From Marinobacter nitratireducens (GTDB taxonomy: Bacteria; Pseudomonadota; Gammaproteobacteria; Pseudomonadales; Oleiphilaceae), in assembly GCF_000708045.1 (NCBI RefSeq), contig NZ_ANIE01000009.1, positions 62,001 to 126,000 of the forward strand: DNA of 64,000 bases, written 5' to 3'. Made by a program: the position numbers and the translations under genes. This document shows, in pieces, positions 32,500 to 39,166 of this stretch (position 1 is its first letter; every line of letters begins with the position of its first letter). Under the pieces are notes generated by a model. The model worked only from the letters and a program-made list of their open reading frames with translations, was not told the DNA's origin and did no database searches.

Positions 32500-33732
32500 T
32501 TACGCCGCTGCCTGGCAAAATTGTTTTCCAAAGGGCAGTAGCGCCCGATGCGGTGCGATGTTGGTGCCGTTTGCAATCAGTTCCTGGAACCACGGGCCCT
32601 GGCTGGCATCGCCCACCAGGATGGCTCCAACCAATTGGTTATTTCGCACCAGCAGGTGGCTGTAGGTGCCATGTTCAAAGTCCTGTGAGATCAGGGATTC
32701 GGTCTCGTCGTCCGGCGTCTGCAAACCGCAGGAAAATACCGGGATGCCGCTGATTTTGAGGCGGGTGGCTATGTCTGTCGGGGTAAACACGATGTCCTGA
32801 GTTGGACCTGCCAGGTGCCGGGCCAGAACAGAGGCCTGTTGATAGCCGGGCTCCACCAGACCGAAGGTCTGGCTGTCCAGTTGGCAGCATTCACCCAGAG
32901 CAAAGATGTCCGGGTCGCTGGTCTGGAGCTGCCCGTTCACTGCAATGCCGCGACCGCAGACCAGACCTGCACTCTGAGCCAGCCCGCGATTTGGAGTGAT
33001 GCCGGTGGCGATCACCACCAGGTCGGTACTGATCAGGGTCTGGTCGTCCAGCTGTACGGCTCGGACCTGGTCCTTTCCCAAAAGCTGGATGGGTGATCGG
33101 GACGTCAGAATGTGGAGTCCGCGATCCTCCAACGCTCTGGCCAGCAGCTCGCCTCCGGTCGGATCGAGCTGGCGGTTTAACAGGTGTGAGCCACGGTGCA
33201 GGAGTGTGACGTCCATGCCCCGGCGGCGCAGGCCGTCCGCAGCCTCCAGCCCCAGGAACCCACCGCCGACAACCACGGCACGCTGGTGCTTCTGGCTCTG
33301 AGCAATCAGGTTGCGGGTATCCTTGATGTCCCGGAATGACACAACGTTTTCAAGGTCCTCGCCCGGGATTCCAAGCCGTGCGGGGCTGGACCCCGTTGCC
33401 AGTACCAGTGTGTCATAGTGCTGAACCCGTCCGGTGACCGTGGTCACGGTATGACGCTTCCTGTCGACGCTCACGATTGGCTCACCGTTGTGCACCTGGA
33501 TACGGCTGGATCGAAACCAGTCTTCGGGCCGCAGCACCAGGCTGGCTTCGTCGGTATCGCCGGCGAGCAGGGCGGAGAGCTGGATTCGGTTGTAGGCGGG
33601 CACGGATTCGCCGTTGAACACGATGACGCGTTGATAGGCGTCCGGCGCCAGTGTTGTCAGCTCTTCAAGAAATCGTTGGGCGACCATGCCATGACCACAA
33701 ACAACCAGTGTGCGAGCCTTGCTCTGTGTCAT
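32500..33732 (-). CDS. nasC: NasC-like FAD/NAD(P)H oxidoreductase (electron donor of nitrate reductase)
   Basis: A 410-residue flavoprotein with the fold of the NirB N-terminal domain: LVVCGHGMVAQRFLEEL (FAD), VVVGGGFLGLEAADGLRRRG (NAD(P)H) and DIFALGECCQLDSQTFGLVEPG. It ends after the flavoprotein part, with no BFD or siroheme domain. In Klebsiella, NasC is the small subunit that passes electrons from NADH to nitrate reductase NasA; position and architecture fit that role here. The start is ATG 33732, behind CCGGGAGG and after a leader terminator; a longer frame to 33861 runs through that terminator and is rejected. Confidence 0.8.
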   Translation of the reverse strand: MTQSKARTLVVCGHGMVAQRFLEELTTLAPDAYQRVIVFNGESVPAYNRIQLSALLAGDTDEASLVLRPEDWFRSSRIQVHNGEPIVSVDRKRHTVTTVTGRVQHYDTLVLATGSSPARLGIPGEDLENVVSFRDIKDTRNLIAQSQKHQRAVVVGGGFLGLEAADGLRRRGMDVTLLHRGSHLLNRQLDPTGGELLARALEDRGLHILTSRSPIQLLGKDQVRAVQLDDQTLISTDLVVIATGITPNRGLAQSAGLVCGRGIAVNGQLQTSDPDIFALGECCQLDSQTFGLVEPGYQQASVLARHLAGPTQDIVFTPTDIATRLKISGIPVFSCGLQTPDDETESLISQDFEHGTYSHLLVRNNQLVGAILVGDASQGPWFQELIANGTNIAPHRALLPFGKQFCQAAA

Positions 33733-33760
33733 GTCTGTACCTCCCGGTTTCCTGCACACG

Positions 33761-33807
33761 AAAAAAAGCCGGAGCATCTCATCCCGTGAGGGAATCGATG
33801 GTCCGGC
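33761..33807 (-). terminator. Leader attenuator of nasC-nirBD
   Basis: Read on the minus strand: GCCGGA (33807-33802), an imperfect inner stem, TCCGGC (33773-33768) and seven T. It ends about 28 bases before the nasC start, so it would stop transcription before the coding region unless prevented. Confidence 0.8.
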
Positions 33808-33856
33808 GCCAATGCCAACAACAATGATCTGATGGTCCGGCCGAATCCTTGGCCGG
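33803..33856 (-). promoter_or_regulatory. ANTAR-type dual hairpin in the nasC leader
   Basis: Minus strand. P1 (33856-33837): 6-bp stem CCGGCC/GGCCGG with loop AAGGAUUC. P2 (33818-33803): UUGGC/GCCGG with hexaloop AUUGGC, which has the A1 and G4 expected for ANTAR targets. The 3' arm of P2 is the 5' arm of the terminator, so the two cannot form together. Confidence 0.65.
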
Positions 33857-33880
33857 GACATTCATCCTTGCTTAAGTACT

Positions 33881-33896
33881 AGCGAGGTTTGTGCCA
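33881..33896 (-). promoter_or_regulatory. Sigma-54 promoter of nasC-nirBD
   Basis: Minus strand TGGCAC-AAACC-TCGCT, with exact GG-N10-GC spacing and one mismatch to the TTGCA part of the consensus. A candidate NtrC site (GCACGACTTTGATGC, 33992-34006, 11 of 15 positions of GCACYAWAWTGGTGC) lies about 100 bp upstream. Confidence 0.65.
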
Positions 33897-34011
33897 ATTT
33901 TAAGAATGCAATGAAAACAGTGGGTTATGTGAAGTTTGTCGTGGTCAGGCGCTGAATTGATCGGGGATGCTGCCCTGCGATGGGGCGGATTGCACGACTT
34001 TGATGCCCGGG

Positions 34012-34027
34012 TGGCGCATAAATTGCT
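34012..34027 (+). promoter_or_regulatory. Candidate sigma-54 promoter of nasR
   Basis: TGGCGC-ATAAA-TTGCT with GG-N10-GC spacing. Transcription would begin near 34038, only about 14 bases before the nasR start and right at its GGAAAGG ribosome site, which is tight but possible. Confidence 0.45.
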
Positions 34028-34051
34028 CAGTGAACAGGGAAAGGAACCATC

Positions 34052-35380
34052 ATGGCCCTGTGCCTGGAGCATTTTATGAATACCCGTAAGCAGCAACCCC
34101 TCCCACAAACACCGACAGCAGCGGACTACCTCATCGCCTCCCGTCAGTGCGAACTGATGAACCTTCAGTACTTCCTGCAGATGGGAAAACTGGTGCAGAG
34201 CATCAGCGCTCTGGTCCATGGCCTTCAGCGGGAAAGGGGGGCTTCCAACGTCTTCCTGGGTTCTGGCGGCGAAAAGTTTTCCAGAGAACGGGAGGCCATG
34301 GTGGCGGATTCGGAACGCCTGGAAGACCTGTTCTCCCAAGCGCTATCCGAGGTGCACAGCGAACTGACGGCGCACCCTGTCAGCAGCCATCTCCTCAACC
34401 ATATCGCTACGGCGCTTTATGGTATTGAAAGTCTTAAGGAAATCAGGGTTCAGGTAAAGGGCCTTTCCCTCTCCGCAGCCGAGGCTACCAGCGCCTACAG
34501 TCACCTTATCCACAACCTCATAACCGTGGTTTTCGAGGCCGCCGATACCGTGGTTGACCCTTCCATTGCGGGCCTTCTGGTGGCGATGGTCCATCTGATG
34601 AATGGCAAGGAATACTGTGGCCAGGAGCGTGCGGTGGGATCGGCCGGATTCTCCAGTGGCGGTTTTGACAGTGCACTGAGTCAGCGCATGATGCACCTCA
34701 TTGAGGCGCAGGAACGGTGTTTTGATGTGTTTGTCAGCTTTGCGGACACGGAAAGCAAGGACCTGTGGCATAAATTGAGAGCCCACGATCGGGAGCAGGA
34801 AATCGAGCGCTTCCGGGGCCTCGGGTGTTCGGTGGGGCGCTACAAGGCGCTGGATCCGGAGCTGGCGGATACCTGGTTTGCCCTGATGACCGAGCGTATT
34901 GATGAATTGAAGAAGGTGGAGGACGCTGTCGAGGGGCAGTTCCACGCCCGATGCGTGGAGCGTTTTGCCGAGGCCAGGGGATCCCTGGCGGATCAGGAGA
35001 CACTGATCGCTTCGCTGGATGCTCAGGGACAGTCATCCCAGCCTCTATTGGTTCTGTGCGAGACGGGTGGTGAATCTGGTAGCCAGGCCGGTGATGCCTG
35101 GGCCAGTGAGGGAGTGGGACAGCAGTTTGGTCGCTCGATCTTCGATCTGGTGCAGGAACAGACCCATCGCCTGCAGCAGATGAACGATGAACTGCAGTCG
35201 GCAAAGGAAGCCCTTGAGGACCGGAAAACTCAGGAGAAAGCGGTGTTGTTGCTGATGGAAAGTCGGGGCATTGATAACGACCAGGCGCATCGCGTGCTAC
35301 GGAAACTGGCCATGGATCAGGGCCGCAAACTCCCGGAGGTTGCCCGGGCCCTGGTGTCCATGGCCGATGTGCTGAAGTGA
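34052..35380 (+). CDS. nasR: Nitrate/nitrite-responsive transcription antiterminator NasR (NIT + ANTAR)
   Basis: A 442-residue regulator. Residues 40-310 form an all-helical NIT nitrate/nitrite sensor (FLQMGKLVQSISALVHGLQRERGASNVFLG in part; the LQRERG motif is diagnostic). Residues 374-442 are an ANTAR RNA-binding domain (EDRKTQEKAVLLLMESRGI, DQAHRVLRKLAMDQGRKLPEVARAL in part). In Klebsiella oxytoca NasR binds a two-hairpin leader in nitrate or nitrite and prevents termination before nasF. Four matching leaders occur in this window (33761-33856, 38696-38761, 39040-39141, 49600-49698). GGAAAGGAACC precedes ATG 34052. It converges on the transporter ATPase gene 6 bases away. Confidence 0.92.
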   Translation: MALCLEHFMNTRKQQPLPQTPTAADYLIASRQCELMNLQYFLQMGKLVQSISALVHGLQRERGASNVFLGSGGEKFSREREAMVADSERLEDLFSQALSEVHSELTAHPVSSHLLNHIATALYGIESLKEIRVQVKGLSLSAAEATSAYSHLIHNLITVVFEAADTVVDPSIAGLLVAMVHLMNGKEYCGQERAVGSAGFSSGGFDSALSQRMMHLIEAQERCFDVFVSFADTESKDLWHKLRAHDREQEIERFRGLGCSVGRYKALDPELADTWFALMTERIDELKKVEDAVEGQFHARCVERFAEARGSLADQETLIASLDAQGQSSQPLLVLCETGGESGSQAGDAWASEGVGQQFGRSIFDLVQEQTHRLQQMNDELQSAKEALEDRKTQEKAVLLLMESRGIDNDQAHRVLRKLAMDQGRKLPEVARALVSMADVLK

Positions 35381-35386
35381 TTCCAC

Positions 35387-36250
35387 TCAGGCCCGTGCGG
35401 CCTGAGCTTCCTCTCTTTTCTCCTGCTGCTCGGCCTTCCCGGCACGGGCAGGCTTGATGGTTTCCAGTTTGCGCTGTTTTTCGTACAGGAACTTGAGGAC
35501 CTCCTGACGGTAGTGCACGTAGGTCGGGTCGTCAGCGAGGGTCACCCGGTTGCGGGGTCTTGGCAGATCGATGTGCAGATCCTCGCCCACGGTGGCGGCC
35601 GGGCCATTGGTCATCATGATGATGCGATCAGAGAGCAGAACAGCCTCATCGACGTCATGGGTGATCATGATCACCGTGTTGTTCAGCTCCTGCTGGATTT
35701 CCATCAGGGAATCCTGGAGATGTGCCCGGGTCAGTGCGTCCAGTGCTCCGAAGGGTTCGTCCATTAACAATACGCTGGGTTTCATGGCCAGAGCCCGGGC
35801 GATACCCACCCGCTGCGCCATGCCACCGGAGATTTCACCCGGCCGTTTGTTGGCGGCGTGGGCCATATTCACCAGTTCCAGGTTGTGCAGAATCCAGTCC
35901 CGGCGTTCCTGTTTGCTCATGGTTTTGCGAAATACCTGCTGTACCGCCAGTTCCACGTTCTCGTAGACCGTGAGCCAGGGCATCAGGGCATGGTTCTGGA
36001 ACACCACGGCTCTTTCAGGCCCGGGAGAGTTCACTTCGTGGCCATCCAGCACGCAGCCGCCCTTGCTGGCCTGCAGCAGACCGGCGACGATGTTCAGCAC
36101 GGTGGATTTACCGCAGCCGGAGTGGCCAATCAGGGACACAAACTCGCCTTTTTTGATTTTCAGATTCACGTTATCGAGAGCGATGAAGGCGCCTTTGGGC
36201 GTATCGAAGGCCATTTCAACGCCGGTCAGTTCAAGATGTGACTTGCTCAT
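35387..36250 (-). CDS. nrtD: Nitrate ABC transporter ATP-binding protein
   Basis: A 287-residue ABC ATPase of the nitrate/sulfonate/taurine class, energising nitrate uptake. Walker A GHSGCGKST, Q-loop VVFQNHALMPWL, signature ISGGMAQRVGIARALA, Walker B VLLMDEPFGALD and switch His in MITHDVDEA are all intact. A Lys/Glu-rich tail follows the domain. It corresponds to Klebsiella NasD and is the single-domain type without the fused substrate-binding domain of cyanobacterial NrtC. Last gene of the three-gene transporter operon, 9 bases after the permease. Confidence 0.92.
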   Translation of the reverse strand: MSKSHLELTGVEMAFDTPKGAFIALDNVNLKIKKGEFVSLIGHSGCGKSTVLNIVAGLLQASKGGCVLDGHEVNSPGPERAVVFQNHALMPWLTVYENVELAVQQVFRKTMSKQERRDWILHNLELVNMAHAANKRPGEISGGMAQRVGIARALAMKPSVLLMDEPFGALDALTRAHLQDSLMEIQQELNNTVIMITHDVDEAVLLSDRIIMMTNGPAATVGEDLHIDLPRPRNRVTLADDPTYVHYRQEVLKFLYEKQRKLETIKPARAGKAEQQEKREEAQAARA

Positions 36251-36259
36251 AGGAATACC

Positions 36260-37255
36260 TCACTCGTTCCAGGCGACTTTTTTCTGAATCAGAAGCATGA
36301 TGCGGTCCAGCAGGAAACCGATAAGACCAATCGCGAGAACGGCCACCATGATTCGGCTCAGGGACTGGCTGCTGCCGTTCTGGAATTCGTCCCAGACGAA
36401 CTTGCCAAGGCCGGGACTCTGGGCCAGCATCTCGGCGGCGATCAGCACCATCCAGGCAATACCCAGCGAGACTCGAAGGCCGGTAAAGATCATCGGGACC
36501 GACGATGGCAGCACCACTTTCCGGACGTGAGTCCAGAACGACAGTCTTAGTACCCGGGACACGTTCAGCAGATCCGGATTGACGGCAGCCACGCCAACAC
36601 TGGTGTTGATCAGGGTTGGCCACAGGCTGCACAGGGTGACGGTGATCATGGAGGTCAGGAATGACTTCTCGAACATCGGGTCGTCACTGACGTAAGTGGC
36701 GGAGACCACCATGGTGACCAGCGGCAACCAGGCCAGCGGAGAAACCGGTTTGAACACCTGGATCAGCGGATTCACCGCGGCCTGGAAGTGTCTGTTGAGA
36801 CCAAACACAATACCCAGAGGCACCGCGATTATGGTCGCCAGGACGAAACCGGCGAGGACCGTCACCAGACTGGTGCCGATCTGATCGATGAACGTGGGTG
36901 CGCCCGGATAGGGGCGAATCTTCACCTCGGCATCGGGATCCTTCTCCAGGATGCGCTGGTTTCGTTCTTCCTGCATGGTGATGAATTTGTCCGCCCGATC
37001 CCGCTGGCTGGAGTGTTCCTGCCAGAGCTGGCCACCCTGCTCCCAGACCTGAACCGGTCCCGGGAAGGCACCCAGTGAGGTGTTCACCTGGGGGGCTGCG
37101 AGGTGCCAGAACCCGAGGAACACCAGGATGCCGATGAGTGGCAGCAGTAACTGTTTGCCAACAGTGGCAGGGTTTGGGATCGACAGTCGCTCAACCAGGG
37201 CCCGAAGGCCGCTGGCTGAGGTGGATTCTGAGGGTGAGCTGGTCAGGGTACTCAT
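36260..37255 (-). CDS. nrtB: Nitrate ABC transporter permease
   Basis: A 331-residue inner-membrane permease with about six helices (LLLPLIGILVFLGFWHL, VTVLAGFVLATIIAVPLGIVFGL in part) and the BPD transport motif region VSPLAWLPL/VSLGIAWMVLIAAEMLA, typical of NrtB/NasE. A charged segment of about 60 residues between the first two helices is periplasmic or cytoplasmic insertion as in NrtB proteins. It lies 23 bases behind the binding protein and 9 before the ATPase, forming one operon. Confidence 0.92.
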   Translation of the reverse strand: MSTLTSSPSESTSASGLRALVERLSIPNPATVGKQLLLPLIGILVFLGFWHLAAPQVNTSLGAFPGPVQVWEQGGQLWQEHSSQRDRADKFITMQEERNQRILEKDPDAEVKIRPYPGAPTFIDQIGTSLVTVLAGFVLATIIAVPLGIVFGLNRHFQAAVNPLIQVFKPVSPLAWLPLVTMVVSATYVSDDPMFEKSFLTSMITVTLCSLWPTLINTSVGVAAVNPDLLNVSRVLRLSFWTHVRKVVLPSSVPMIFTGLRVSLGIAWMVLIAAEMLAQSPGLGKFVWDEFQNGSSQSLSRIMVAVLAIGLIGFLLDRIMLLIQKKVAWNE

Positions 37256-37278
37256 GTCATTCTCCTTCGGACGCCGGA

Positions 37279-38664
37279 TCAGGGCGTCTCAGAGCCTTTA
37301 AGGCCGATGGCAAATTGATCGATGTAGGCGTTGGGTTGTCTTGGAGTGAAGGTGACGCCGTCGATGAGTTCACCTTGTTCCGGGCGAACGAAGTTCTCCT
37401 GTGCGAAATCGGGGAAATCCTCGGCCTTCATAAGGCCGTCTTCGATCAGGGATTTGGCGGCCTCGGCGTAGATATCGCCGCGGTAGACCTTGGCTGCGGT
37501 CTTCATGTACCAGTCATCCGGCTTGGCCTCCGGAATCTGGCCCCAGCGGCGCATCTGGCTCAGGTACCAGATCGCGTCTGAGGGATACGGGTAGGTGGCG
37601 TGGTAACGGAAGAACACGTTGAAGTCGGGCACTTCCCGGATATCACCTTTCTCATATTCGAAGGTACCGGTCATCGAGTTGGCGATCACTTCCGCGTCTG
37701 CGCCGACATAGCTTGGGCGGGCCAGAATCTCAACGGCCTCCTGGCGGTTGGCGTTGTTGTTTGCATCCAGCCAGTGGGCGGCACGAATCAGGGCGCGCAG
37801 CAGGTGCAGATGGGTGTTGGGGTTTTCTTCCGCCCATTGTTCGGTTACACCGAACACCTTTTCCGGGTTGTTGGGCCAGATCTCGTAATCGGTGATCACC
37901 GGTACACCAATGCCTTTGAAGACCGCTTGCTGGTTCCAGGGCTCGCCGACGCAGTAGCCTTGGATCGTGCCCGCTTCCATAGTGGCGGGCATTTGCGGGG
38001 GCGGGGTTACCGAAAGGTGAACGTCGGCTTCCAGGGTGCCGCTGGTGTCGCCGCGTTGCGGTGCATAATAGCCCGGGTTCAGGCCACCGGCGGCGAGCCA
38101 GTATCGAAGCTCATAGTTGTGGGTGGACACCGGGAACACCATGCCCATCCGGAAGCGCTCGCCCTTATCCCGAGAGGCGTCGACCACCGGTTTCAGTGCG
38201 CTGGCGCTGATTGGGTGTTCTGGTTGTCCGCCCGAGCTGGGCAGGTTCGCATTCATGGCCTCCCAGACATCGTTGGATACGGTGATGCCGTTGCCGTTGA
38301 GGTCCATGCTGAAGGCGGTGATGATGTCGGCCTGGGTGCCGTAGCCGATGGTGGCCCCGAGAGGCTGACCGGCCAGCATATGGGCACCATCCAGCTCACC
38401 GGTAATGACCCGGTCCAGAAGCACTTTCCAGTTGGCCTGGGCCTCGAGTTCCACAAACAGCCCTTCATCCATAAAGAAGCCCTGTTCCCAGGCGACTGCC
38501 AGGGGTGCCATGTCCGTCAGCTTGATAAAGCCGAGCTTCAGGTCGGGTTTTTCTGCCGGGCCGATCTCGGCCTGCGCGATCGTGGTGCCGGTTATCAGGG
38601 AAATGGAGACGGCCAGGCGGGCCATGTACCCAAGCTTTCTAATGAGTTGCGTCGGTTGTTTCAT
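37279..38664 (-). CDS. nrtA: Nitrate ABC transporter substrate-binding protein
   Basis: A 461-residue periplasmic protein with an N-terminal signal peptide (hydrophobic core MARLAVSISLITGTTIAQA, cleavage near AQA-EIG). The NrtA/CmpA pattern is clear: LGFIKLTDMAPLAVAWEQGFF, VITGELDGAHMLAGQPLGAT, YCVGEPWNQQAV and RAAHWLDANNNANRQEAVEIL in part. It captures nitrate or nitrite and delivers it to NrtB/NrtD. It is the first gene of the operon, expressed behind a sigma-54 promoter and an attenuated leader. It corresponds to Klebsiella NasF. Confidence 0.93.
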   Translation of the reverse strand: MKQPTQLIRKLGYMARLAVSISLITGTTIAQAEIGPAEKPDLKLGFIKLTDMAPLAVAWEQGFFMDEGLFVELEAQANWKVLLDRVITGELDGAHMLAGQPLGATIGYGTQADIITAFSMDLNGNGITVSNDVWEAMNANLPSSGGQPEHPISASALKPVVDASRDKGERFRMGMVFPVSTHNYELRYWLAAGGLNPGYYAPQRGDTSGTLEADVHLSVTPPPQMPATMEAGTIQGYCVGEPWNQQAVFKGIGVPVITDYEIWPNNPEKVFGVTEQWAEENPNTHLHLLRALIRAAHWLDANNNANRQEAVEILARPSYVGADAEVIANSMTGTFEYEKGDIREVPDFNVFFRYHATYPYPSDAIWYLSQMRRWGQIPEAKPDDWYMKTAAKVYRGDIYAEAAKSLIEDGLMKAEDFPDFAQENFVRPEQGELIDGVTFTPRQPNAYIDQFAIGLKGSETP

Positions 38665-38695
38665 GTCGTGCTCCCTCGTTACTTATCGTGCAGAC

Positions 38696-38732
38696 AAAAA
38701 AACGCCTGCCTTCCGTTGCCGGAAAGCAGGCG
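38696..38732 (-). terminator. Leader attenuator of nrtABC operon
   Basis: Minus strand: a continuous 12-bp stem (CGCCTGCTTTCC with GGAAGGCAGGCG, one G-U pair), loop GGCAAC, seven T. It ends 31 bases before the nrtA start. It is as strong as a gene-end terminator but lies in the leader. Confidence 0.88.
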
Positions 38733-38761
38733 CCTATGCCTGATGGAATCGTTAATGATCC
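38727..38761 (-). promoter_or_regulatory. ANTAR-type dual hairpin in the nrtA leader
   Basis: Minus strand. P1 (38761-38745): GGAUC/GAUUCC with one bulge and loop AUUAAC (A1 fits, position 4 is A). P2 (38742-38727): perfect CAGGC/GCCUG stem with hexaloop AUAGGC (A1, G4). The 3' arm of P2 overlaps the 5' arm of the terminator, making them alternatives. Confidence 0.65.
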
Positions 38762-38791
38762 TGATGTCGATGTTCTGTCTGGTGTTTACTG

Positions 38792-38807
38792 AGCACACCC
38801 TGTGCCA
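38792..38807 (-). promoter_or_regulatory. Sigma-54 promoter of nrtABC
   Basis: Minus strand TGGCAC-AGGGT-GTGCT with exact GG-N10-GC; perfect -24 element, one mismatch in the core of the -12 element. Confidence 0.65.
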
Positions 38808-38914
38808 TGTAAAAATAAGCCAGAAAAAACAGTAGTTAAGGAATTATCGGGGATGGCCAGAGCTGACAATCATCAAGAATGGGGCGGATTCTTTTAGTGC
38901 GTTTTGATCGTTCT

Positions 38915-38930
38915 TGCACCAAGTTGACCC
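38915..38930. promoter_or_regulatory. Candidate NtrC site shared by nrtA and nasA
   Basis: GCACCAAGTTGACCC (38916-38930) matches 11 of 15 positions of the NtrC consensus, with a perfect left half TGCACCA. It lies midway between the two divergent sigma-54 promoters, about 100 bp from each, the usual enhancer distance. The rest of the 502-base gap 38665-39166 is promoter and leader; no gene is seen. Confidence 0.45.
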
Positions 38931-39017
38931 CGATTATGGACGGTCGGGCCATGCTTGATGAATATCAAAATCACTGTAACCGCCGGCTCTGGTCGCTTGG
39001 TCTCGTCGACCACAGAG

Positions 39018-39033
39018 TGGCCCTGTTATTGCA
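39018..39033 (+). promoter_or_regulatory. Sigma-54 promoter of nasA
   Basis: TGGCCC-TGTTA-TTGCA with exact GG-N10-GC; perfect -12 element, one mismatch in the -24 element. Confidence 0.65.
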
Positions 39034-39039
39034 GGGTAT

Positions 39040-39092
39040 TCAGTCATCATGGTGTGACTGACACCTGCACTTTATATATAGGCAAAGAAGCC
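39040..39092 (+). promoter_or_regulatory. ANTAR-type dual hairpin in the nasA leader
   Basis: P1 (39040-39061): 8-bp stem UCAGUCAU/GUGACUGA with loop CAUGGU (G4 fits). P2 (39081-39092): short GGC/GCC stem with hexaloop AAAGAA (A1, G4). The 3' arm of P2 is the beginning of the terminator stem. Confidence 0.55.
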
Positions 39093-39141
39093 CGCCCTCC
39101 TGACTCCGTCAACCACGGTGTTTGAGAGGGCGGGCTTTTTT
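39090..39141 (+). terminator. Leader attenuator of nasA
   Basis: A perfect 10-bp stem GCCCGCCCTC/GAGGGCGGGC (39090-39099, 39126-39135) followed by six T, ending 25 bases before the nasA start. Confidence 0.85.
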
Positions 39142-39166
39142 GTCTGCAGATAAGAGAGGAATCGAC

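Noticed and set aside
38941-39061. Small gene of 60 codons in the nrtA-nasA gap
   Set aside because: The only frames lie over the sigma-54 promoter and leader hairpins and lack a ribosome site.
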